Of a stretch of DNA of 64,000 nt, positions 18,741-26,181 are shown piece by piece; the first letter of the stretch is position 1; every line of letters begins with the position of its first letter. The stretch lies in the NCBI GenBank assembly GCA_020849615.1, contig JADLFW010000047.1, positions 1 to 64,000 on the forward strand, read 5' to 3'. Under the pieces are notes generated by a model. The model was not told where the DNA came from, searched no databases, and was given only the letters and a program-made list of their open reading frames with translations. Made by a program: the position numbers and the translations under genes. The DNA is from Phycisphaerales bacterium. Its GTDB lineage: Bacteria; Planctomycetota; Phycisphaerae; Phycisphaerales; UBA1924.

Positions 18741-19777
18741 ACGGATGGGGTTCGACATCATCGATCGGGGAGATCGCGGAGTGGCTGAAGGGCAAGCGCC
18801 GGGTCACGGTGGTGACGCACGGCAAGCCGGATGGGGATGCGCTGGGGTCGACGCTGGCGGTGGCGAGGGCGCTGCGGATGAGCGCTGCGCGGATCGATGC
18901 GCGGTGCTGGTACGCCGGGCCGATGCCGGAGTGGGCGGCGGCGCTGGCGGAGGGGACGCCGTGGGGGCTGGTCGAGCGGGATGGGCAGCCGCCGGACGGC
19001 ACGGATGCGGTGGTGATTTTGGACACGGGGTCGTGGTCGCAGCTGGAGATGGTGAAGCCGCTGATCGAGAAGGTGGCGCCGGAGACTGCGCTGCTGGACC
19101 ATCACCTGCACGGGGATGAGGCGGTGAGCGGGCGGCGGATCGTGGTGACATCGGCGGCGGCGGTGTGCGAGCCGGCGGCGGAGCTGTGCGCGGCGGTGCT
19201 GGGGGTGACGGGCCCGTCACGGCTGCCGGCGGAGGTGGCGTCGCCGCTGTACCTGGGGCTGGCGACAGACACGGGGTGGTTCCGGTTCAGCAACGTAACG
19301 CCCGGCACGCTGCGGATGGCGGCGGACCTGATCCAGGCGGGGGTCGATCACAGCGGGCTGTACCGGCTGGTGGAGCAGCGGGACAAGCCATCGCGGCTGA
19401 AGCTGATGGCCCGGGCGCTGGAGTCGATGGAGTTCACGGCGGGAGGGCGGGTGGCGGTGTCGACGCTGAAGCAGCAGGACTTCACGGAATCGGGGGCCTC
19501 GGCGGCGGAGACGGGCGGGTTCGCGGACCTGGCGTTGAGCATCGAGGCGGTGCTGGTGTCGGCGATCCTGACGGAGTCGGAGCCGCCCGGCGGGCAGGGC
19601 CTGCTGACGAAGGTGAGCATGCGGAGCAAGCCGGGCCCGGATGCGGTGGATGTGAACGAGGTGTGCATGCACATGGGAGGGGGCGGGCATGCGCGGGCGG
19701 CGGGGGCGAAGCTGAGCTGCGGGCTGATTCAGGCCAAGTCGCGGGTGATGAAGGCGCTGGAAGAAGTGACGGTGTGA
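18737..19777 (+). CDS. DHH/DHHA1 phosphoesterase (NrnA-like nanoRNase/pAp phosphatase)
   Basis: 346-aa manganese phosphoesterase. Motifs in order: HGKPDGDALGS (DxD), DTGSWSQ, DHHLHGDE (DHH), a further Asp in LGLATDTGWFRFSN, and the C-terminal DHHA1 box GGGGHARAAGAKL. Family members degrade 2-4 nt RNAs and dephosphorylate pAp. The GTG start overlaps the ribF stop. The DHH enzyme next to ribF recalls the conserved rbfA-nrnA-truB-ribF neighbourhood of other bacteria. Confidence 0.9.
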   Translation: MNGWGSTSSIGEIAEWLKGKRRVTVVTHGKPDGDALGSTLAVARALRMSAARIDARCWYAGPMPEWAAALAEGTPWGLVERDGQPPDGTDAVVILDTGSWSQLEMVKPLIEKVAPETALLDHHLHGDEAVSGRRIVVTSAAAVCEPAAELCAAVLGVTGPSRLPAEVASPLYLGLATDTGWFRFSNVTPGTLRMAADLIQAGVDHSGLYRLVEQRDKPSRLKLMARALESMEFTAGGRVAVSTLKQQDFTESGASAAETGGFADLALSIEAVLVSAILTESEPPGGQGLLTKVSMRSKPGPDAVDVNEVCMHMGGGGHARAAGAKLSCGLIQAKSRVMKALEEVTV

Positions 19778-19841
19778 CGGAGGATTGTCCATCAGAGGGC
19801 GACCGGAAGAGATTGGCGGAAAGCGGAGAGGCCCGGCGCGG

Positions 19842-20750
19842 GTGGAGAAGCCGGTGCTGCGGCTGTTCCCGACGACGCTGTGGGAGTATCCGAGCCAGCA
19901 TTACGATGCGTGGGTGGATGAAGAGGGCGTCGTGCACCGGTCGGGTGCGGGGCGGGAAGATCGCGCCCCGGGTGCTGAGCGGGGTGGTGCACCGGCGGGG
20001 CACGTGGTTAGAGGTCGCGGCTCGGAGAGCCGCGGTACCCCGGCCATGCAGGGGGACAAGGCGTATGTCGGGGCGACGCCGAGCTGGGTGATCTGGCAGC
20101 TCCTCATGCGGTACACGCGCGCCGATGACCTGGTGGTGGACCCGATGTGCGGGAGCGGGACGACGATTGATGTGGCGCGGGATCTGTCGAGGCGGGGGCT
20201 GGGGTACGACCTGAAGCCGGCCCGGCCCGACATTTTCCGGGCCGATGCCCGGAAGCTGCCGCTGGAGGATGGGAAGGCGGATTTCGTGTTCATCGATCCG
20301 CCGTACTCGACGCACATCGCCTACTCGGATGATCCGGCGTGCATCGGGAAGCTGGATGCGGCGGGCGGCGATGGGGGGCGGGCCTACTACAGCGCGATGG
20401 GGAAGGTGTTCGATGAGGCGCTGCGGGTGATGAAGGCCCGGCGGTACATGGCGGTGTACGTGAGCGATTCGTGGAGGAAGAGGAGGGAAGGCCCGGAGGG
20501 ACGGAGGCAGGGAGGGACGAAGGGGGGAGAGGGCGCGAAGGGGAAGACGGGGCTCGGGGGCGGGGTGTTCATGCCGATCGGGTTCGAGCTGTTCGGGATG
20601 CTGCGGGAGCGGATGATGCCGGTGGACATGATCTGCGTGGTGCGGCACAACCAGAAGCTGGCGCGGGGGAACTGGCGGAAGGCGGCGGAGGAGGGGAACT
20701 TCTTTCTGCGCGGGTTCAATTATCTGATGATCTTCAAGAAGCAGGATTGA
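19842..20750 (+). CDS. DNA/RNA methylase with DPPY motif; host gene at the integration site
   Basis: 302-aa SAM-dependent methyltransferase. The SAM site is LVVDPMCGSGTTIDVARDL and the catalytic motif FVFIDPPYSTHI (DPPY), typical of N4-C/N6-A amino-methylases and TRM11-like enzymes. GTG at 19842 is preferred because GGAGAGG lies 10 bp upstream; a TTG at 19785 is an alternative but sits directly on its SD. There is no restriction enzyme beside it. Two repeat insertions are visible: a palindrome (20016-20034) and a GG-octamer block (20471-20550, coding RKRREGPEGRRQGGTKGG). The last codons (FKKQD-stop) lie inside the left copy of the 28-bp attachment repeat, so insertion of the element left the protein intact. 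Confidence 0.8.
   Translation: MEKPVLRLFPTTLWEYPSQHYDAWVDEEGVVHRSGAGREDRAPGAERGGAPAGHVVRGRGSESRGTPAMQGDKAYVGATPSWVIWQLLMRYTRADDLVVDPMCGSGTTIDVARDLSRRGLGYDLKPARPDIFRADARKLPLEDGKADFVFIDPPYSTHIAYSDDPACIGKLDAAGGDGGRAYYSAMGKVFDEALRVMKARRYMAVYVSDSWRKRREGPEGRRQGGTKGGEGAKGKTGLGGGVFMPIGFELFGMLRERMMPVDMICVVRHNQKLARGNWRKAAEEGNFFLRGFNYLMIFKKQD
20016..20034. repeat. Palindromic insert within the methylase gene
   Basis: CGCGGCTC-GGA-GAGCCGCG, a perfect 8-bp stem with a 3-base loop, lies between the conserved N-terminal FPTTLWEYPSQHY and GATPSWVIWQLL blocks. It is carried in frame inside a Gly/Arg-rich stretch that looks non-conserved. Confidence 0.65.
20471..20550. repeat. GG-led octamer repeat inside the methylase gene
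   Basis: GGGACGGA, GGCAGGGA, GGGACGAA and degenerate neighbours, same unit family as 14809-14850 and 35177-35215. It codes a basic Gly/Lys/Arg insert between YVSDSW and FMPIGFELF, and keeps the frame. Confidence 0.75.
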
Positions 20751-20758
20751 GCGGCTGG
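20731..20758 (+). other. Left attachment site (28-bp direct repeat)
   Basis: Starts TCTTCAAGAAGCAGG and ends GAGCGGCTGG; identical to 29512-29539. It contains the final codons F-K-K-Q-D and the TGA stop of the methylase gene. The flanking bases differ on both sides (20730 A versus 29511 C; 20759 A versus 29540 G), so the identity stops exactly at the ends. Confidence 0.88.
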
Positions 20759-20787
20759 AAACGTCGCAACTACTGCTCTTTTCGGTA

Positions 20788-20816
20788 GTTACACGCGACA
20801 CCCCAGGTGTTATACT
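20788..20816 (+). promoter_or_regulatory. Candidate promoter at the left end of the element
   Basis: GTTACA (20788-20793), 17 bp, TATACT (20811-20816). An inverted motif CGGTAGT (20783-20789) overlaps the -35 and pairs with ACTACTG at 20769-20775. It would fire toward the HAF-dockerin genes, about 230 bp downstream. Confidence 0.35.
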
Positions 20817-20868
20817 TGTTTTCGATTCAACCCGTTTTCTAGCGGGCCAACCCGGTATCCGACCATCC

Positions 20869-20928
20869 ACTACCGGCGACTACCGAATCACTACTGCCGA
20901 ACAGGTGCCGACTACCGGGTGACTACCG
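20869..20928 (+). repeat. Helically phased ACTACCG array (putative protein-binding sites)
   Basis: Heptamers ACTACCG at 20869, 20879, 20911 and 20922 and ACTACTG at 20890 give spacings of 10, 11, 21 and 11 bp, all multiples of one helical turn. An inverted CGGTAGT lies at 20783 and one ACTACCG sits near the other end at 29412. They could be integrase or excisionase arm sites, iterons for the RepA-like protein, or an operator. Confidence 0.7.
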
Positions 20929-21046
20929 GATTTGGGACAGGGCTTTCCCCGCCCGCTCCTGTTCGCCCGCCTTCGACCGTTTCGCGAAATCTTCCGCTTC
21001 GCCCGGCGACGGGCTCGGTTTATCTTGGTCCCCGGGAGTACTCGCC

Positions 21047-22249
21047 ATGCGACAAATCTGGGATGTGTGTTGCGCTGCTGGGGTCGGCTCGCTGCTCGCC
21101 TTCACAGCTCCAGGGCAGGTGACGCTGACGGGACTGGGCGTGCTGCCCGGTGGGTCATCGAGTTCGGCCGCTGGTGTCACAGCCGACGGCAACACCATTG
21201 TGGGGACGAGCGCCTCCACCTTTGGCCAAGAGATGTTCCGTTGGACTCAGGCATCTGGTATCGCGCGAGTCGGGGCCGTTCCGACCGGGCCGGTGATGCA
21301 AGACTGTGTCGGCGTCTCTGCCGATGGCTCCGTGATCGCAGGAACGATCGGCGGTGAAGCTGTCCGGTGGACAGCGGCAACAGGGTTTGCCGGTCTTGGC
21401 TTCTTTCCCTTTGGATCAAGCAGCGCCGCCCTCGCCATCTCACGAGACGGAGACTGGGTTGTCGGCACAAGCATGGGAATACCCGAAACGCAGGGATTCT
21501 GGTGGAACCACTCCCTTCGGATTCAACCGATGGGCACCTCGTGTGGCACCTATATCTCCTCGCCCCGGGCGGTGACTGACACCGGCGTCGTAGTCGGTAA
21601 GGACTATTGCAGCGACGAGGCATTCCGCTGGACTCTGTCATCAGGAATGGTCGGCCTCGGCTATCTTGGCGTTAATCGCAGCATCGCGTATGACGTTTCA
21701 GATGATGGGGCTGTGGTGGTCGGCAGCAGCAGTACAACTGAACTGGCGAGGCTTGAGGCTTTCCGCTGGACGGCCCAAACGGGGATGGTGGGTCTCGGCG
21801 ACCTTCCCGGGGGGCCCTTTAACAGCGAGGCGACGGCGATCTCTGGCGACGGGCGCATCATCACGGGGTTCGGGACATCCGTCTTTGGTCAAGAGCCCTT
21901 CATCTGGGATGCCCGCAGGGGTATGCGGAACCTCGTGGACTGGCTGCTCGCGCGGGGCGTTGCCTCCGCGACCCAATGGCTCGTGGTGACTCCCAGCGCA
22001 GTATCGCACGACGGGTCCGTGATCGTCGGAACGGCGCGGTACTTCGGAGTGAATCAGGCGTGGGTACTGCGCATCGGCACTCTGTGCGACGCGGACCTCA
22101 CTGACGATGGAACCATCGACTTCACCGATTACCTGGAGTTCCTCAATCTCTTCGATGCCGCAGACCCACGCGCGGACTACACCGGCGACGGCGTTTTGGA
22201 CTTCCCCGACTACTTGGAGTTCCTGAACCACTATGACGCGGGATGCTGA
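21047..22249 (+). CDS. HAF-repeat secreted protein with GC-type dockerin
   Basis: 400-aa exported protein. GGGAG precedes the ATG. A signal peptide (MRQIWDVCCAAGVGSLLAFT) leads into about six HAF-type repeats of the form LGxLPGG...AxGVTADGNTIVG...FRWT, predicted beta-propeller-like. The C-terminal 50 residues hold two calcium-loop units (DDGTIDFTDYLEF and GDGVLDFPDYLEF) and end in NHYDAGC, the GC-type dockerin tail of Phycisphaerales. It is cargo of the integrated element and sits 12 bp ahead of a paralogue, so the two form an operon. Ligand and function are unknown. Confidence 0.85.
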   Translation: MRQIWDVCCAAGVGSLLAFTAPGQVTLTGLGVLPGGSSSSAAGVTADGNTIVGTSASTFGQEMFRWTQASGIARVGAVPTGPVMQDCVGVSADGSVIAGTIGGEAVRWTAATGFAGLGFFPFGSSSAALAISRDGDWVVGTSMGIPETQGFWWNHSLRIQPMGTSCGTYISSPRAVTDTGVVVGKDYCSDEAFRWTLSSGMVGLGYLGVNRSIAYDVSDDGAVVVGSSSTTELARLEAFRWTAQTGMVGLGDLPGGPFNSEATAISGDGRIITGFGTSVFGQEPFIWDARRGMRNLVDWLLARGVASATQWLVVTPSAVSHDGSVIVGTARYFGVNQAWVLRIGTLCDADLTDDGTIDFTDYLEFLNLFDAADPRADYTGDGVLDFPDYLEFLNHYDAGC

Positions 22250-22261
22250 CAGGAGTAACTC

Positions 22262-23500
22262 ATGCACCGGCCCTCACATGCCTCACTGCTCGTGTTGGTT
22301 TGCGGTTTAAGCGCCGACAGCGCGGCCGCAGATCGCGGATGCTTTCGCGGGCTTGGGATTCTGTCGGACTGGGACATGAGTGTAGCTCGTGCCGTATCGG
22401 CAGATGGGCGCGTTGCGGTCGGCTATTGCAGTCGAGTAACACCTTCGGGCCGGAGGTACACGGCGGTGAGGTGGTGGCCGGATGGCAGGATCGAACAGCT
22501 ATCCGGGTCCAGCGAGTATGCGGGGGCGTGGGGGTGTTCCGCAGACGGCGGCGTCGTCGTAGGTGAGTTCTACGGATCGGAGGGCATGCGCGCTGTTCGG
22601 TGGCTACCCGGCGGCCAGCAAGAAACGCTCGCTGTCTTCCCAAACACCCTACGGAGTGGAGCAAATGATGTATCGGATGATGGGTTGTCGATCGCGGGGT
22701 ACATTACGGCTGACGATCACGAGGAAAGGGGGGCTGTGTGGAGACTGCCCGCGACCCCGATTCTCTTAGGGCTTCCGCCCGACATCAACAGGGGGCAGGC
22801 GCGATCGATCTCGGCCGATGGAAGTACGTTGGTCGGCAACTTTGAAGGCCCGGCTGTGGCATGGGACCGCGCGTGTCGGTGGGTCGGTGCTGCGGTTGCC
22901 GCCGATCTCGGCTTGCTACCGGACTTCCGGCAAAGTTGGGCCTACGCGGCGTCCGGTGACGGAGAAGTCGTCGTGGGGGATTGTCTGCGTGAAGGGCCCG
23001 GTCTTGTCAACCGCGCTTTCATTTGGACGCCGAGCCAAGGAATGCAGTCCTTGGGATCGCTGCCCGGCCTGACTAATAGTTCCGCTTGGCGGATTTCGGA
23101 CGACGGGCGTGTCATCACAGGAAGATCGTGGCATCCCGGTACAGAGCAGCTTTGGGTCCGATTGACAGACTCTGCCATGGTGCCGCTGGCGACCCACTTC
23201 TCAAGTCACTCGATCTCATACGACGGCTGGCTGCTCAATGACGTATTCGGACTCTCCCGCGATGGCTCGACGCTCGTCGGCGGCGGCGTGAACCCGTCTG
23301 GCCAACAAGAGGCATGGATCGCCAAGCTGCACACGTGCCCGGCCGACCTCAACGGTGACTGCTTTGTGGACTTCGGTGACTACCTGGAGTTCCTGAACCT
23401 CTACGACGCGCAAGACCCGCTCGCGGACTTCAATGCGGACGGGTTCGTGGACTTCGCGGACTACCTGGAGTTCTTGAATCACTACGACGCGGGGTGTTAA
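22262..23500 (+). CDS. Second HAF-repeat protein with GC-type dockerin
   Basis: 412-aa paralogue of the preceding gene. AGGAG lies 8 bp before the ATG. A signal peptide (HASLLVLVCGLSADSAAA) is followed by HAF repeats (ARAVSADGRVAVGYCS; SWAYAASGDGEVVVGDCL; SSAWRISDDGRVITGRSW). The C-terminus has NGDCFVDFGDYLEFLNLYDA and NADGFVDFADYLEF, ending NHYDAGC. Repeat units diverge strongly from the first paralogue while the dockerin tails stay nearly identical, suggesting selection or gene conversion at the anchoring domain. Confidence 0.85.
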   Translation: MHRPSHASLLVLVCGLSADSAAADRGCFRGLGILSDWDMSVARAVSADGRVAVGYCSRVTPSGRRYTAVRWWPDGRIEQLSGSSEYAGAWGCSADGGVVVGEFYGSEGMRAVRWLPGGQQETLAVFPNTLRSGANDVSDDGLSIAGYITADDHEERGAVWRLPATPILLGLPPDINRGQARSISADGSTLVGNFEGPAVAWDRACRWVGAAVAADLGLLPDFRQSWAYAASGDGEVVVGDCLREGPGLVNRAFIWTPSQGMQSLGSLPGLTNSSAWRISDDGRVITGRSWHPGTEQLWVRLTDSAMVPLATHFSSHSISYDGWLLNDVFGLSRDGSTLVGGGVNPSGQQEAWIAKLHTCPADLNGDCFVDFGDYLEFLNLYDAQDPLADFNADGFVDFADYLEFLNHYDAGC

Positions 23501-23559
23501 CCGCGTCTTGTCCGCTTACCGCTGCGCCCCCGTATGGGCGGCATGCTGGAGAAGTTGTG

Positions 23560-23880
23560 ATGAACGAACAACGCACCGCATCGCGCCTGTGGCTTATCAT
23601 CGTTGCCCCCCTCTCGCTTGTGACTGGAGCCGTCCTTTTCGGCGCGGGGCAGCCTGCGCCAGCCCCCCCGCTTGATGTCGTACCGATCCCCGGCGGCGGC
23701 GCTCTTCTTTACGTCATGGCGGACGGGCTTGCCTGTACGATCACCCCCGATGGCAAGGTTCACGCCGTTTCAATGGAAACCGGACCTGACACACTCGTGT
23801 CGCTAAACCTCAGGGATAACAAACGCTCGGTAGTGCAACAGCGACAGCCTGACGGCACCTGGAAGATGATCCAGCAGTAA
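23560..23880 (+). CDS. Small exported or membrane-anchored protein
   Basis: 106-aa protein, not recognised. GGAG lies 8 bp before the ATG at 23560. It has one N-terminal hydrophobic segment (LWLIIVAPLSLVTGAVLFGA), then a small beta-rich domain (GGALLYVMADGLACTITPDG). It is 59 bp after the second HAF gene and likely the last gene of that operon. It converges with the minus-strand gene block of the element. Confidence 0.65.
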   Translation: MNEQRTASRLWLIIVAPLSLVTGAVLFGAGQPAPAPPLDVVPIPGGGALLYVMADGLACTITPDGKVHAVSMETGPDTLVSLNLRDNKRSVVQQRQPDGTWKMIQQ

Positions 23881-23897
23881 CCCGCTGCGCCCCTTGA

Positions 23898-24158
23898 CTA
23901 CAGGTACCTCGCGTATTCGCGCTCCATCCGGACCCACGCCCGCGCCTTCCTCAGGATGTCCCGAATCTCCCGAAAGTGGGCCCGGACCTCGGCGGTGTGG
24001 GCCCCGGTGCGGAGCGAGTTACGGGCGGAGCGTGCCTTGCCCGACGGCGTCCGAGGCCCGGTGGATTTCTCCCACGGCCTCGCGCGGAGCGCGGAGGCCC
24101 GCAAGGACATCCGACCCCGGGATGACAGGCGGTAGCGGCGGCGGGGAGTATGGGGCAT
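23898..24158 (-). CDS. Small basic protein with GPRTPxGKxRSxRN motif
   Basis: 86-aa basic protein. The motif STGPRTPSGKARSARNSLRTGAHTAE is common in short proteins of planctomycete and other bacterial accessory regions; its function is not known. The 5' third overlaps the 3' end of the 230-aa gene in another frame (24019-24158). An internal Met (start 24110) would shorten the overlap to about 90 bp. Last gene of the minus-strand cluster of the element. Confidence 0.6.
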   Translation of the reverse strand: MPHTPRRRYRLSSRGRMSLRASALRARPWEKSTGPRTPSGKARSARNSLRTGAHTAEVRAHFREIRDILRKARAWVRMEREYARYL

Positions 24159-24711
24159 CCTCCAATCCTACTTCGTTTTCCACTTTTGACGAGGGCACAG
24201 ATTCGGGACCGGACGCGGGCGGAATCGTGTTGTTCACGACCTGCTTGTCGGCGAAGTTGGCCTGCCCTGCCTTGATGAACTGGACCGGCCGGGGTTCTCG
24301 CAGTTGTTGGAACGCAAGTGCATGCTTTCGAAACGAGGCGAGCCCGGCGTCGGACGCGGCGTACAGGCCCCGAAGGTGATCCGCCCGGGTTATCTTGGCG
24401 GTCTGGGTCGCCAACTGCCCGAGCCGCTTGTGCAACCACAACATCTGAACCGCCAACATCCGCTCAACGGGATTGCGAGGCTGCACCTCGGCGAGGTAGT
24501 CATCGATGTAGTCGAGCGCGTCGTCGGCCCCCTGGTCCATCCCGACGGCCCGCAGTTGCTCGGTGTAGGGGAGGGCGTCGAGCAGCACCCCGTGGTGTAG
24601 CCGGGTGAAGTCCGACGGTTGCTGCTTGGTTCGTACCCGCTTCACCGTGCCATCCTTGTCTACCTTGGTCATCACGATCAACTCGGCCTTTTTGGGAGCA
24701 TCGTCGCTCAT
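24019..24711 (-). CDS. Hypothetical element protein
   Basis: 230-aa soluble protein, not recognised. The charged N-terminus (MSDDAPKKAELIVMTKVDKDG) is followed by a helical core (NPVERMLAVQMLWLHKRLGQL, LYAASDAGLASFRKHALAFQ) and a Pro-rich tail. Its ATG overlaps the stop of the upstream small basic gene (ATGA), so it is translationally coupled. Proteins with this V-E-R-M-L-x-x-Q-M helix often occur with the GPRTP small protein in accessory regions; this is pattern memory, not a search. Confidence 0.65.
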   Translation of the reverse strand: MSDDAPKKAELIVMTKVDKDGTVKRVRTKQQPSDFTRLHHGVLLDALPYTEQLRAVGMDQGADDALDYIDDYLAEVQPRNPVERMLAVQMLWLHKRLGQLATQTAKITRADHLRGLYAASDAGLASFRKHALAFQQLREPRPVQFIKAGQANFADKQVVNNTIPPASGPESVPSSKVENEVGLEDAPYSPPPLPPVIPGSDVLAGLRAPREAVGEIHRASDAVGQGTLRP

Positions 24712-24935
24712 GGGTCGCCTCCGGGGTTGCGGTGGGTGAAGGAGTACATGCGCTGCACGACGGCGGCGGCGCGGGCCCGCCGAGCCGCGTTACGGGCCCT
24801 ACGACGGGCCAGGATGCGGCGGCGGTGTACGGCCCACTCCTCGGGCGTCATGTTGTCGCGCCGTCGGTTGGGGCGATAGGACGGGTCTGCGGGGTCCTTG
24901 CGCGTTCTGCGCGTTGTCGTCGCCTCGGGGTTCAC
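24708..24935 (-). CDS. Small Arg-rich protein
   Basis: 75-aa highly basic protein. GTG at 24935 is chosen because a textbook AGGAGG lies 6 bp upstream; an ATG at 24851 would give only 47 aa. The sequence is rich in Arg/Ala (RRRILARRRARNAARRARAA), suggesting nucleic-acid binding. Its stop overlaps the next ATG. It starts 10 bp after the RepA-like stop, so it belongs to the same operon. Confidence 0.6.
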   Translation of the reverse strand: MNPEATTTRRTRKDPADPSYRPNRRRDNMTPEEWAVHRRRILARRRARNAARRARAAAVVQRMYSFTHRNPGGDP

Positions 24936-24945
24936 GAGGTTCCTC

Positions 24946-26181
24946 CTACACGGGTAGCCCGTCGATGTCGTCAACCTCACTATCCCCGCTATCCCCCTCA
25001 CCCTCCGGGCCTGTAGGGGATAGCGAGGATTGCGGGGATTGCCCGCTCTGCCCGGGCAGGCTGTACCACCACTGGCCGTCCCCGCCGAGCCCACCTTTGC
25101 GCCACGGCTTGAGCCCAAGAGCGTTCCGCGCGTTGGTGAGCCGACGGGTGCCGATACCGACCTGACGGGCCTCCGAGTTGATCGTGGCGCACCGGACCGA
25201 GCCGAGGGCGAGGCGCTCGCGCAGCCACTCCACGGCGTCAATGCCGTCGGACGCATCCTCCGCCTTCTCGGTGAGCTTGGCGAGGAGTTCGTCGGCGGTG
25301 ATATCGAACGTGTCACGGCTCCAAGCCACGCGGCCCGGCTTGCCGATGATGGAAAAGGACATCGCGCTCGGCCGCTCGCCGAGGTTGAACTTGATCGGGG
25401 CCAAGATGCGCGCGTCCTTATCCTCCGGATCGGGCGCGACCAACCACGCGGCGCGGGCGGCGGCGGGGAACGCCAGACTTCCCGTGGTCCTGTAGACCGC
25501 GTTGCCCCCCGCGTTCTTGTTGAGGTGGGTTACGCCGATGACGGCGGCGTGATGCCGCTCGGCGAGGGCGGCGAGGGGAGCAAGCATCGCGCGGATGTCG
25601 GCGTTCTTGTGGCTGTCCACGTCGCCGAGAAGCGCGCTGATCGGGTCGAGGAAGATGGCCCGCACGCCGGGATTCGCCAGCAACAGTGCCTCCAACCGAG
25701 GCAGGTCCTCGACGATGGAGAATGTCGCTTCACCGTCCATAGCGGTGCGCTGCACACCCGTGATGGCGTGAACGCGCGAGGGGTCGGCCCCGGCGGCGTC
25801 GAGCCGTGGCCGGATCGTGTCGGCGAGCCCGTCTTCGACGTTGACAACGACGACCTCGCCGGCAACGTTCTCGGCTCCGTCGGGCCACGGCTCCCCGCGC
25901 GTGATCCGTGCGGCCATGTCCATCGTGATGAACGATTTTCCTAAGCCCGGATCACCAGCAATGAGCGTGAGTTTTCCAAGCGGGACACGGCCCGGCCACA
26001 GCCACATAAGCACCTCCGGCTCGACATCGGACATCCTGACGGTGATGAGCCCGGCCTGCCTTACGGTGGTACCGTCCCTGCCGGGTGACGGGAACGACGC
26101 GGTCGAATGCGGCGCGGGGGGGCCCGACGATGCGATGATCCTCGCCTCGCGCTCGGCATCGGTGGGACGGGGCTTAATCAT
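24946..26181 (-). CDS. RepA-like RecA-fold ATPase (AAA_25)
   Basis: 411-aa ATPase. Walker A is AGDPGLGKS (residues 75-83) in LTLIAGDPGLGKSFITMDMA; Walker B is VRAIFLDP (Asp179). The sensor-like VIGVTHLNKNAGG and the C-terminal winged-helix-like region (GIGTRRLTNARNALGLKPW) match plasmid/phage RepA hexameric helicases and DnaB-like loaders. The ATG at 26181 overlaps the stop of the preceding 148-aa gene (ATGA). It likely supports replication or maintenance of the excised element. Confidence 0.82.
   Translation of the reverse strand: MIKPRPTDAEREARIIASSGPPAPHSTASFPSPGRDGTTVRQAGLITVRMSDVEPEVLMWLWPGRVPLGKLTLIAGDPGLGKSFITMDMAARITRGEPWPDGAENVAGEVVVVNVEDGLADTIRPRLDAAGADPSRVHAITGVQRTAMDGEATFSIVEDLPRLEALLLANPGVRAIFLDPISALLGDVDSHKNADIRAMLAPLAALAERHHAAVIGVTHLNKNAGGNAVYRTTGSLAFPAAARAAWLVAPDPEDKDARILAPIKFNLGERPSAMSFSIIGKPGRVAWSRDTFDITADELLAKLTEKAEDASDGIDAVEWLRERLALGSVRCATINSEARQVGIGTRRLTNARNALGLKPWRKGGLGGDGQWWYSLPGQSGQSPQSSLSPTGPEGEGDSGDSEVDDIDGLPV

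Noticed and set aside
19842..20750. Methylase as part of a restriction-modification system
   Set aside because: No endonuclease or specificity gene adjacent; the insertion of the element at its 3' end explains the neighbourhood better.
20731..20758. tRNA gene at the attachment site
   Set aside because: No cloverleaf; the repeat is the end of a protein gene.
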